Below the pieces are notes generated by a model, which worked only from the letters and a program-made list of their open reading frames with translations, was not told the DNA's origin and searched no databases. From positions 16,372 to 80,371 of the forward strand of contig JAQMWT010000048.1 in NCBI GenBank assembly GCA_029834535.1: DNA of 64,000 nt, read 5' to 3'. Position numbers and translations under genes: made by a program. This DNA comes from Chrysophaeum taylorii. Lineage: Eukaryota; Sar; Pelagophyceae; Pelagomonadales; Pelagomonadaceae. Positions 42,417 through 51,870 of this stretch are shown here, piece after piece (within the stretch, counting starts at the first letter, position 1; every line of letters begins with the position of its first letter).

Positions 42417-42424
42417 AGTGACAA
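42417..42424. other. Empty insertion site of the 2.6-kb TIR element
   Basis: A single AGTGACAA in an otherwise colinear GGGTAGTGACAACCTACAT context. In units 1 and 2 this octamer is duplicated around the element. There is no excision footprint, so it is most simply the pre-insertion state. Confidence 0.85.
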
Positions 42425-43948
42425 CCTACATGGCCTTTTTTCTCCACCGCGTTGTCCGTCAAATTGGGATCAACACTAGGGTGCTCCTTCCCTCGCCGCA
42501 GCCACGGCGGCTCAGTGTACCGGCGTCTACAGGGTGCACCGTGAACGTCTCCTCCTAGCGGGCCTCCAGTATGTCGAAGGCGGTGCAGCCACCCCATTAC
42601 GCGCAGGCATCTTCCAGGGAGCGCCAAGATGCGTCTCCCGGCCGCCGGGTCCCCGCGCCGGCGCCCGGACGGTTAGGCTCGCGCTCGGCCGTCCCCTGTA
42701 AGTAATCGTCGGATTGCGTCAACGTCCTTCCTTCTACTCACCATGCTCTTTTATTCAGCTCACGCTCCGCCCTTTTGAGTTTACTCCTTTAACCACAAAA
42801 CAAGAATCCTTCACGAACACGTATACCCGATCTCCACCGCAGAGCCTTTGGCGGACGAGGCTGAGCTCACTGAACTTCGCCGGACAAGACCCTCGTACAA
42901 TCGAGCAGCCGGACCGTGAGAGGTGTACATCCAAACCACTCCAACTCGGGAGATCGATTATGATACTCCTTATGAACAGGAGTCATCAATAAGTGTTCAA
43001 AGGTGAGCGTGCGCTGATAAAAGCAGCTGAGATTGGCGGGGGTCCGAGCGGGAAGGAGGAAGAAAAGACGCAAGCCGCATGAGGAGGGAGGGTAAGCCAA
43101 GCAGTTGCGCGACAAAACTCGAAAATGTCATGATTTGATTTTCGACTACGTGAAACTAGGGACGCCAATTTCGTTTGGAAAAAAGTTCGGGAGTGCACTC
43201 TTTTTTTGGTCCACTCGGTAACACCATCCTTGGATTCGAGCGTCTCGAGATGATTACAGCATTTGTCATCAGGTGAATAAAAAAAATGCAGAGTATCATC
43301 CTCGGCAACACACGGCACTTTGAATTCTCGCGAAAACGGGTGGAATCGGAGGAACCAAAACTGGTCTGCTAAGAAGACACCGTCCGAAGGTCGTCAAGAG
43401 AGGCAGGCAACGGCCGAAAGGTGATGACAAATGGTCCGCGCCGTCGGGGCTTGTTTTGTGAGCTTCAGCAACGACGACTTGCGTATAGAACTTCAACGTC
43501 TCGGAGCATGGGTCTTGGGCAGCTGTCGCACCGGCGGAGTGAGCAAAGTGTAGTCATTCATTCGTAGGCTGACGACGTAGAGGTAGAGAATTTCATTTTC
43601 GCCATGATCCCCCATACCACACCCTCTCCTCTTTCTCTCGCAAAAAAAGCACACTGCGTGCACGCTCGAGAAGCCCGTCGCCTGACACTGTATAGTGCTG
43701 TCCCTGCGTCGAAGGAGACAGGACGCACAGAGGACCAGGACTTCTCCCACTGCAACTAGGACTCCGCCCATCACATTTTCTGTCTCTAGGTTTGGGCCCT
43801 CGTCACAGTCGCGGAGTCCTTTCACCTCGCGTTACTCGGAGACAATCGCTCGCTCGACGTCCCGACCTCGACAGGCTATCACTTCGACGCCACCCCCCCA
43901 ACGCAAGTCAAGCCAAGATCCCCCCCCACGTCACCATCATCGCCCAAG
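42425..43948. other. Unit 3 flank, array end and leader of gag-like frame; no gene
   Basis: 42425-43496 is the shared unit flank. 43497-43577 is the truncated start of a fourth unit. 43578-43948 is C-rich and could be the leader of the gag-like frame that follows; I see no LTR or primer-binding site in it. Confidence 0.4.
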
Positions 43949-44643
43949 ATGTCTCGCGGCAACCAAGATATGCGACGAGAATTCGAACAACTCGAGCAAG
44001 ATCACGCTCGATAGCTCGATGCCTTGAAGCAAGAACATGACGACTTCAAGAAAGCTCAAGCCACGCGCGACAACGCACGCGACCAGCAATTCCAGCAGAT
44101 GCAGAACCAGATCGCCACTTTTATCGGCGGAACCCCTCCTGCACCCGCTCCAGCGACTACACCTTCACCCACCACCCCGGACCCCAGCCCGTTCACAAGT
44201 CGAGCCCCACAGACCCCAACCACGTCCCGCGACTCGCCGCACAAGATGTCACGCACGCAATACCAAGACCCGCACCACGCGATCGCACCACTAGAAGACG
44301 ATTTCGCCGACCATGCCGTCGACGACGACGACAACGAAGCAGATCTCGACGACGATCAACTCGACGCGAACTACGCCGCCCACCGTGTTCTCGTCGAAGC
44401 CCACCCCTCGATCTGTCTAAGCAGCTATACAAGCAGCTAAAAACCCCACTGCAGTTCGAAGCTGCCGCCAACCGAGCCATGCTTCAGCAGCTGTACCTTC
44501 AGGAGGACCAACAGTACGCCGCATTTTTTTGCAGCAGACCCTCCCCTCCGCCCGTCCCGCAAGCTCCTCCAACTACAGCCGCCGCTTCTGCACCATCAAT
44601 ACCCCTGACTACCCCGGTCACCACACCGATCGACCATCCCTAA
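43949..44643 (+). pseudogene. Gag-like retroelement protein remnant
   Basis: Begins MSRGNQDMRREFEQLEQDH, with an in-frame TAG at 44012, then a coiled-coil-like LDALKQEHDDFKKAQATRDN and a Pro/Thr-rich linker. An acidic DDDDNEADLDDDQLD is followed by a frameshift near 44405-44420 into KQLYKQLKTPLQFEAAANRA and a P/A/T-rich tail ending at 44643. Coiled coil, low-complexity linker and a short helical block are typical of gag proteins of LTR retrotransposons, but I see no CCHC knuckle and no adjoining protease or reverse transcriptase. It could also be an unrelated low-complexity protein. Confidence 0.4.
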
Positions 44644-45153
44644 CCTTAACCACAATCCCACCTTCCTCTACCTCTCCAGGCACCACCCTGTTCGCTTTCC
44701 TCGCCACCGATGTCGTACCCACCACTCCACACTCAAGTCCCCGTCTCCGACGCCACCGCTGCCATTATTACCCCGGTACGCCGCACACTCCTCCACCCGT
44801 TAAAGTGGACTACCCTCGTGCTTGCACACGCTCTGAGCTGCGACGGCGTACCCGGCGATCACTCGTAGTCGTTTACCTTCGTCGGGGCACTTTTACTTCT
44901 TCTTTTCCTTCTCGGCGTCGTGGTCGACCGACGTTGCCACCGCGCTCCCTTTCGACCCGAACCTGGTTGCAAACTTGACTTCTCCTTCATCAGTCTCAAC
45001 GACCCAGCGCATGGCGCCATGGACCCCAACTGCTTGCTGCACCAGTCTCTTCAGCGCCCGCAGACGGCAGTCAACCACTTATCGATACGGAGGTTTTTTG
45101 ACCCTAGGCAAGAAGATGGGCGGTCTTCTTCTCAAAGTACGAAGTGACGCGAG

Positions 45154-45780
45154 ATGCTGCGACCGCTCAACAAAGAGCGGCAAGCACTGCAACAACATCG
45201 CGAAAACCTGGCGAGTCGCGTGCTGAGGGCAGCGCATTTCGCTCGTGTTGTCCTCGAAGAAGAGAGTCGGGACTTCAAAAAAGGACAGACAACGACAGCG
45301 CCGCGTGGCGTTGAAGGACAAAAAAGTTGTTAAAAGGTCGTGGCACAAAATCAGAGCCTGCTTGATGAGAGGGAGCTTCGTTGGTCCGTCAGCTGGATGT
45401 TTGAATTCTATAGGTGGGCACTCTCGCGGTCAGAAGTTTCGGAGACTCTGGCGTTCCGAGAGTCGGAGATCTATCGCCGAGCCGTCAAACGAATATCGAA
45501 GCAAGTTTGCTTACTTACTTACACTCGCTGGTTTCGATAATGAAAGATACGTATCCGAACTTACGTACGACCTCAAAACGTACGTAGGTAGTACCCTCGT
45601 CGTCGTCGGTATAGTCGCGGAAGGAAAAGCGAGGAAGGGAAGAGTCCTCGACAAGGAAGAAGAGGTGGTTGTGCAAAGGAGTTTGTGGCGTATCCTATTC
45701 CACTCGTTGAGGAGGAGGTTACTTCCATAATACAAAAGTTTGCTGCGGACTTTGGGCAGGCGGTGATCTGGCGAAACTAG
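45154..45780 (+). pseudogene. Unrecognised coding remnant
   Basis: Top-strand frame starting MLRPLNKERQALQQHRENLA, helical and charged, with an in-frame TAA near 45328. It continues with SLLDERELRWSVSWMFEFYR and SEIYRRAVKRISKQVCLL to a stop at 45540. A neighbouring frame carries EEEVTSIIQKFAADFGQAVI up to about 45778. It reads like one helical protein with two breaks; introns are possible. No family recognised. 44644-45153 holds nothing I can name. Confidence 0.3.
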
Positions 45781-45883
45781 AAAATAGCGCGCGACGGCAG
45801 CTTATCGACGACACGGCGAGCGATTTGCACGGCTTTCAATCAATCACGCCCAAAGATGCGGCGCGTCGTAATCTCGTAGAGGA

Positions 45884-46265
45884 TCAAGCTGTAGACCTCC
45901 GTCCGACTTCTGGGTAAATACCAGCATCTCGAGCAGCCCGCGACGACACGCGGAGCCGTCGGGCATCATCGCGTGTTACTCGGGGGCCATCCATCAACGT
46001 CTCGGGGCCTCGCTTCGACGACGACTCTAGCGTCGTCGTCGCGCGCGTCCTGAATTCGGTGGAGCGCGAGAGACCGAAAAAATTCGAAATCTTGCTTGCT
46101 TGCTTGCACGAGAAGTCGTCGGTCGAGAGGATGTTGCTGCTCATCATGTCGCGGTGCTGCTGCGATAGGCAGGCTGACAACAAACGTCTCTACCTCGGTC
46201 CCGTGGTGATCATAGATGTAAACCGCGCAATCCGCACCGCTCTGGAGAAGGAGTATGGCAAAGGT
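45884..46265 (-). pseudogene. Second protein-kinase pseudogene fragment
   Basis: Bottom-strand pieces AVYIYDHHGTEVE, RDMMSSNILSTDDFSCK (catalytic loop, HRDLKSSN-like with L and K changed to M), SNFFGLSRSTEFRTRATTTL (activation segment with DFG changed to FFG), and MDGPRVTRDDARRL. It closely resembles the catalytic region of the kinase remnant at 3930-5520. Loss of the DFG aspartate and of the loop lysine means it cannot be an active kinase. It is cut at its 5' side near 46265, where copia-like sequence begins. Confidence 0.55.
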
Positions 46266-46269
46266 AGTT

Positions 46270-46915
46270 GGCATGACAACATAAGATCCTTCCTTCGTTG
46301 GTATCGATGTGCATTTCTCCGCTGGCCTATGAATATAGCAGCGAAGATCACCAAGATGCTCGAGGAGCATAATAAGTTCAACCTCCGTGCTATGGACGTC
46401 CCCTACTCGGAGGACATCCTCACTCAACAGCCTCCACCTAAGTTCCTTTCTGACTTGGCCCCTACTTTCGAAATATTACAGCGCACTTTCCGCACTACCG
46501 TGGCACTACTATTGACTTGTCTGTCACGTTTTCGCCCTGATATATCACGACTTTGTGCGACGAACGCTGCAAAGGTATGCACGACCTCGAGCAGACCCAC
46601 CACGTGTTACTTCGCTCGTTGAAGGGTACTCCGAATGATTCTCTCGACACGATTCTTCGTCCGACGTTCTGACCCTCGCTTAAGATCTCATTCTGGTGCA
46701 CGTGTTTTTTTTTGGCAATCTCGTATAGCAAACGCCAAATTCTTACTGCCGAAAGCACCACCAAGATGGAAGCTGAACTTATCGTCGCCGCCAGCGCGGC
46801 CGCCGATGAATGTCAATGGGGTCCACAAACTTTTCTCCGCACCCTCATCTGTTTTCTTCGTGTGATCAAGCTCGCGCTATTCCTCTGCTTATTGATAACG
46901 TTATCACCCTAAAGT
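46270..46915 (+). pseudogene. Collapsed Ty1/copia remnant
   Basis: The right part (46712-46912) reads ISYSKRQILTAESTTKMEAE followed by LIVAASAAADECQW. This matches the copia RNase H end, normally a W-x-SKKQ...STTEAEY...EAxWL pattern. The left part (46320-46560) contains KMLEEHNKFNLRAMDVPYSE and PPPKFLSDLAPTFEILQRTF, which resembles a copia gag but less clearly. Protease, integrase and reverse transcriptase are missing between them, so most of the element has been deleted. No LTRs were found. Confidence 0.5.
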
Positions 46916-48065
46916 CCGTACTCCCGTCGTATCATGTTTTCGCATTCGTGACTCCCGGGCCAATTCGGTCATTCGACCTCTCTGGTGTCCTACTCACTCA
47001 CTCACTCACTCACTCACTACCAAGTCGCTCGCCGATCATCACTTCTTTCGCGCAACTATTATACCACAAAGTTGTTAAAATGCCTACGGTGTTCACTCTA
47101 CCTCTTCTTCTCGACCATCCCATCAAGTTCGCCGGGACTGGAGCCGGTCGGCATCGACGTTGACATCAGCGATCTCGTGCTCGAGGCGCTTGGCCCGCCC
47201 CGAGGGGACGCTGGTTGGCGCTCGACCCTTCTACGCCGCCCACTTCACGTTGGCCACAGGGTTCGACTTTGGCGTCGTACACCTGCTGCGAGCGAGGAGC
47301 ACGACGAGTTCTTTGTCCGATAGGCTCGCTCGGGGGTCTTCCACCGCCCGAGCAGAACGCTGGCACGGGCTGCGAGCACGGAGAAGGTCGACCAATACCT
47401 CCAGGCCCAGGAGGTCGCCGACGACGACGCGCCCGAGCAACGGGAGCTTTAGGGCGTGTGAGTTCGATCTTTGGATGGTTGGCTGATCGTCGACCCAACT
47501 CGCCACGCAACTCGTCTGTCCGGCCGGCCGGCACCCGAAGCAGGATGGCATGAGATCGAGAGGAGGTGGTGCCCGAGCCCATAGATCTTGACCAAACTAA
47601 CAACCGGCCACAATGAGGCCCCGTCTCCCAGGCCTCTGCTCCACTAGAACGGCGTCTTCCTCGATCGAAGAACGTTGATACTTAAAAACGCCACTTCTCT
47701 CCTTCCCCTAAGGGAAGGAGAGAGAGGAGCGCCTCCTCTCCTGGAAGAGAGGAATGAAGAAGTGAAAGAGGCATAGATGTTGCTCTCCGAAACACGACGA
47801 CTGAGTAGCTAGGGCCAAACCAAATAGATGTTGTTGTGTCACAGGTTGCGAACTTCCTGCCAAAGCTGGACGCCACACACACACCGTCTCGTGCACGTCG
47901 TCGTCGGATGCGACAGACAGTTCGTGGAGCCACTCCGCCTCCTCCTCACGCCGTCGTCCGATATATGCCGCTTTTGGACTGACAGAGCAAGTCGCGCGTC
48001 AGAAATAATATATTGGAAGATCACGTTAGGGAGAGGAAAACCCTACGTACGGTCAAACGGATCTG
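46916..48065. other. Intergenic, unresolved coding-like stretch
   Basis: (CACT)n microsatellite at 46991-47018. Top-strand pieces VDISDLVLEALGPPRG, VGARPFYAAHFTLATGFDFG and EKVDQYLQAQEVADDDAPEQ at 47100-47460 lie in different frames and might be exons of an unknown gene. From 47560 to 48065 nothing is recognisable, although upstream exons of the SNARE could lie here. Confidence 0.3.
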
Positions 48066-48452
48066 ATGGAATGGACTGCGGCTGCAGGAGGCGCGGAGGT
48101 CGATTCGCGCGACCTCGAGGCGCCGTTGATGGGTCAGGAGGTCTTGGAGATTGAAGAGCGCGAGCGCGACATCGAAGTACTGGCGTCTCGGGTGTCGACC
48201 GTTAACGCCGTGTTCGCGGATATCGCCGACCTCGTGTCGGCGCAGCAGGAGGACGTTGACTCGATCGAAACGGCCGTCCGCGCCGCGAACGATCGAACAA
48301 ACAGAGGTTCCGACCAGCTTTCCCGGGCCGAGAGAGGAAAGAAAACCAAGTTAAAATGCTGCTTCTGGGTCGCTGTTTTTCTCTTCTTTTTCATGCTCAT
48401 TCTATGCCTCGCAATCATCGGCTTTAAGAATATCGCAAAGTACGCCGCCTAA
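48066..48452 (+). CDS. Syntaxin-type Qa-SNARE, C-terminal part (128 aa)
   Basis: Residues about 24-90 form a t-SNARE coiled coil (ERERDIEVLASRVSTVNAVF, then LVSAQQEDVDSIE), with glutamine 60 at the zero layer by alignment to syntaxin 1A (LVESQGEMIDRIE). Residues about 92-97 are basic, and 98-120 are a hydrophobic tail anchor (CCFWVAVFLFFFMLILCLAI). Role: membrane fusion in vesicle traffic as part of a four-helix SNARE bundle. Syntaxins are usually 270-340 residues with an N-terminal Habc bundle, which is absent here. An in-frame stop at 48027 lies just upstream, so earlier exons may be spliced in or the gene is truncated. The Met at 48066 is only a working start. The coiled-coil frame itself is intact. 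Confidence 0.75.
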   Translation: MEWTAAAGGAEVDSRDLEAPLMGQEVLEIEERERDIEVLASRVSTVNAVFADIADLVSAQQEDVDSIETAVRAANDRTNRGSDQLSRAERGKKTKLKCCFWVAVFLFFFMLILCLAIIGFKNIAKYAA

Positions 48453-48544
48453 TACCTACTTAAAACGGAGCCCGTCAAAAGAAACGTCCCCTTTTTTTTC
48501 TAGACCTCCTCTAGAATATATATTTTTTTTTTTGTCTACAGGAG

Positions 48545-48735
48545 GGAGAGAGTTCACCTAGTCCCGATCTCGAGTAAGGTCACCACCTCTAACTCGACGT
48601 AAACCCACTCCTGCTCACACACCCACGCGCCCCACCCTCCTTTGAGCACCTCGTCGTTCTCACCCCCCCCGCCAATCTATTTGATCCGCACACGCCTTTT
48701 TTTGAGTTTACTCTCTACTAACTAACCCTGCGATC
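48545..48735 (-). mobile_element. Fragment of Helitron-derivative 3' region
   Basis: Aligns with the non-coding 3' half of copies C and D (TTCACCTAGTCCC, AAACCCACTC, CCGCCAATCTA, GAGTTTACTCT landmarks). Helicase and termini are missing. Confidence 0.5.
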
Positions 48736-48877
48736 AAAAACCCTAATAATTGCGATGGCCCGCCCTAATGATTGTTCGAGAAACCTACATTTGGGCATCC
48801 TCGGCCCCTATAACACGCTTGCCTCCCTGCGGCGGCCCCGCGACGCGTCCCGGAGTGAGACGGTGCCTGCTCGCCTC

Positions 48878-49079
48878 GGCCGGTTAGAAAGAAAAAAAGT
48901 CCGCGCTGGGAATCATGGGGTTCGCTCGGTTGGGCAGAACGCGACGGACAGAGTCGATGATTCGTGGACCAATACGCTTTCTTTCGTATGAAGCTTTTGC
49001 ACGACCTCGCAGCTCAAGACCGCGCTTTGGCGGTCCACCATCAACAAGTCCGTCCTCGTCCCTCTGCCCCAACTTTCCT
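48878..49079 (+). mobile_element. Diverged SINE head copy
   Basis: Matches 863-1065 including GTCCGCGCTGGGAATCATGG and the D-arm-like region, then loses similarity before the (GTTA)n tail. An imperfect 34-bp tandem duplication (GAAACCGAGCCGCGTCGGAC core) follows at 49087-49155. Confidence 0.6.
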
Positions 49080-49398
49080 TCGAGGTTTGAAACCGAGCCG
49101 CGTCGGACGAGCGCGATGGTTTGAAACCGAGCCGCGTCGGACGAGCGCGATGGTTCTCTCGATGAGTTGTGCGATGCTTGACAGTATGTATATCTGTTGT
49201 TCGGCGAGAGATAGATATTGGATCGAAAATCATCATCAAAAAAACGTCTTGTCGATGGAGCGCTATTCCTGCAGGGCTGCGCTCGCCGACGTCCGGATGA
49301 CCCAGCCCGCGGGCGCCCAATTTATTTCATCAAAGTCAACAAGCACTACAACGTCCGTTGGACCGCGGGGATTTCGTCGTGATCCGGCGAGAACGCCG

Positions 49399-49941
49399 TC
49401 AACCTCTCTTCTTAACTCGCGCTGTGCCTGCGCGAGGACTCTCTCGTAACCGCCAACGCAACGACAGCTCTGGGTTTCCGGCCGGCGCGCCGGGAACGGA
49501 ACATCTGGAGGTGGATGGCGAGGCCCCTAAAGGCGTGCTTTCATTTACAATAGTGCCGGAACTCAGGACAGCAGCTGCACGCGAAGAACATTGGGCCGGA
49601 TCGATGTAATTCAGCTTGCGCGAGTGGTAGCCCGCTCCGTCGATAACGAGCTCCTCGTCGTCGTCGTCGTCGAGGTTTTTGCCCTGCAGAGGGGTGGCGC
49701 CGTGTGGTGTCGCGCTGGCGACTGACTGCGCCTGGATCGGTTCCGACCAATCGTCGTCGTCCTCCATACTACTACCGGAGTTCTTCGGCTGGGGCGCAGT
49801 CCGCCGCCGCTCTTCTTTGTCTGGTAGTTGTGACACCGTTCGCGACCAAGTGCAGCCCCTGCGGTCGGCGAGGGCGCGCGCGTCTTCGTTGGCGTCATCG
49901 TTATCGCCGCGACGGCCTGGACGCTCATTCGGCGTCGTCAT
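49399..49941 (-). CDS. Hypothetical acidic, disordered protein (180 aa)
   Basis: A single open frame starting MTTPNERPGRRGDNDDANED. It contains two acidic clusters (MEDDDDWSEPIQ and LDDDDDEELVIDGAGYHS) and Pro/Arg-rich linkers, ending in a basic tail. It is mostly low complexity with no domain. The acidic cluster next to WSEP and the YHSRKLNYID segment look more protein-like than the alternative frames, which are R-rich. It may be an exon of a longer gene. No regulatory features were identified. Confidence 0.35.
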   Translation of the reverse strand: MTTPNERPGRRGDNDDANEDARALADRRGCTWSRTVSQLPDKEERRRTAPQPKNSGSSMEDDDDWSEPIQAQSVASATPHGATPLQGKNLDDDDDEELVIDGAGYHSRKLNYIDPAQCSSRAAAVLSSGTIVNESTPLGASPSTSRCSVPGAPAGNPELSLRWRLRESPRAGTARVKKRG

Positions 49942-51193
49942 CTTTTAGAGCCGGCTCCTCGCGCTCGCCGCGGCTTGCTCTCCGCCGAGTCCGAGCGTCC
50001 ATGCAAGCGCCTGCGCAATGCCGGTGAATTTTTCATCATTCCTTCGTAGTTCCACCCCACGAGCGCGAAAAAAGACCCTCGCTGGCCATTTTTTTCTGCC
50101 CGGAGACCTCATTTTTTTTCCCTCGAGAGAAAACGCGAGGCTTGTGGCGTGCCAGAGGCGGGCTCTTGCAAACAGACACCGACACCAGGCGTATGGACGT
50201 AAATACCGATACCAACGGGGCCGAGTTGTGTGTGTGGGGGGGGGCCGCCATCATCATTTCGAACAATTTTGCCAAAACCGCCGTCTCAAAAATCTCACAT
50301 ATTACTAGTAGGGTTATTTATTTCTTTCTAAATTTCCACTAATTAATTACCATTGCTGGTAACGTAGGAGTCATAATAACCAAAGCCACAAACCAGCCTT
50401 CGCCGCCGCCATAAGGCAAACACACACCGACCGACCGCATTAGAGTTAACGAATCTTTTGGTACGTTGCCTTTTCCAAAGCAAAGGAGAATCGCTACCTT
50501 AATCTTCTTGTGCATTCGCTTGTATTACGAAATAAATTCCTTTACTTCGTAGTTTTTTTCCATTCCGTGTCGACGAATCGAGTTGAGCGACGCGCGGAGG
50601 TCTCTAGACGACGGCCAGGCCGAGTTCCGGAGGAGTCGCCTGCCACAAAATAGAAGAAGACCGAGGATGGTACTGATGGGCGGAGGAAGGAGGAACGCAC
50701 CGCCTTTGGGACATTATGAACCTGCACGGCGACAACAACGCCAAGAAAGGAGAGCGGCCCAAACAAAGCGCGGCGTCTGGGGTGCTAAAACAAAGCGCCT
50801 CGAGGGCAGGGCAGGGCAGGGCAGGGCAGGGCAGGGCAGGGCAGGGCAGGGCGACCACCCCGAGTGCCTGAAGCCGCACGCCGACGAGTGCGACGCGCGA
50901 ACGAACGAACGAACGAACTACGCATCGCTCAAGCTGCAGTTTTACACAACAGAACGAAGAGGTGCCGGAACACAACAGAACGAATTTATCGAACACTTCC
51001 TTCGAGCCAATCAGCACGTCGGCAGGAAAAGTGCAAGCAGGTCCAGCAGAGCGACCGCGGTCGAGTACGAGGAGGAAGGAAGGACCACTGCGCGATGCAC
51101 GAGCAAGATCTCGGAGGAGGAGGAGTCGCCGGTAGGCGAGCTGGGAGAAGAAGAACAACAAAGCAGTAGCAGTGTGCCGTTCAGAGGTTGTGA
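49942..51193. other. No recognised gene; (GGGCA)n microsatellite
   Basis: (GGGCA)n at 50803-50852 and (GAAC)n near 50898-50915. Top-strand frames around 50583-51190 (LWDIMNLHGDNNAKKGERPK, EFIEHFLRANQHVGR) may be the decayed N-terminal part of the hAT remnant that follows, but I cannot prove it. Confidence 0.3.
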
Positions 51194-51870
51194 ACCCTTT
51201 CGCGGCTGGAACGAGGCTCGGGCGACGTTGCGAAGCACTTCTCCTATTATTCCAACTACTCGAGGAATGCTCCGGGCGGACCGCTCATCAAGCCCAAGCT
51301 AGACATCGACGGCACTCGCGTCACGGCCAAGATCGAGCTGTTCTTCCTTCGAGTCGCTCACTCGGTTGAATCAGGGACTCGAGTTATAGTTTTGTGGGTG
51401 GACGAGAAAGCAAGCATCGCGGACGAACTCGAGACTGGGGCGTAACAAACAAACGCGTCGTCATTAGTTCGAGGCCATCACGCTCGCAAAGCTTGCTCTT
51501 TCTTTCTCGCCAAGGGTGCGTCGTGAGGGGCACGATCAAGGAGCCGCGCGCCGACGAACTCTCATTTCGTCACAAAAGATCCGCCCAAGCTCGAGCGGAA
51601 AAGAACTCCATCGAGCGTTCGAACTACCAAAGACCGACCGCGACGCTGTCTTCTTCGCCAGAGTCAGATTCTGTTTTATTGTTTGCTGCACACCTCGACA
51701 TCCTAAGCGAGCGAAAAGTTTCAGGCCGCTATGCTCTTGGACCTGCGGCTGTGTTGTCGAGGTTTCTACAACACAGCCGAGTCCGAGATCATTCCCCTCA
51801 GAAAAGAAAAGAAAAGAAAGGAAAAGAAAAGAAAAGAAATTTGACGATGCGATTAACGACAACGATCCTT
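51194..51870 (+). pseudogene. hAT transposase remnant, copy 2
   Basis: The open frame 51194-51445 contains DVAKHFSYYSNYSR and IKPKLDIDGTRVTAKIEL, paralogous to AKHFSYSGPIAR and IEPKLDLNGTRVSAGHALL in the longer hAT pseudogene (about 55770-55920). Further on, AAMLLDLRL and AESEIIPLRKEKK correspond to AALLDFRT and KAIPLLKKK, the conserved ALLDPRFK-like block of hAT transposases. It is cut at 51870 by the Helitron-derived copy B. The AAAAG microsatellite at 51805-51838 replaces the following part. Confidence 0.5.

Larger units (their letters stand above)
17405..43577. repeat. Tandem array of three large units carrying OPR-RAP genes
   Basis: Three long, highly similar units lie head to tail: unit 1 about 17405-26545, unit 2 about 26546-36484, unit 3 about 36485-43496, followed by the first 80 bp of a fourth (43497-43577) that shares GTCTTGGGCAGCTGTCGCAC and then stops matching. 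Each unit contains an OPR-RAP gene, a conserved segment with a short top-strand frame, and a shared 3' flank with AGTGACAA, TGAGCTCACTGAACTTCGCC and GCTTGTTTTGTGAGCTTC landmarks. Unit 2 lacks the first 660 bp of the unit. Length differences come mainly from the elements listed separately. Boundaries are accurate to a few tens of bases. Confidence 0.85.

Noticed and set aside
17405-43577. The large units as LTRs or segmental copies of one giant transposon
   Set aside because: The units carry an intact host-type gene family, have no common terminal inverted or direct repeats or target duplications at their borders, and end in a partial fourth unit. All of this fits tandem duplication.
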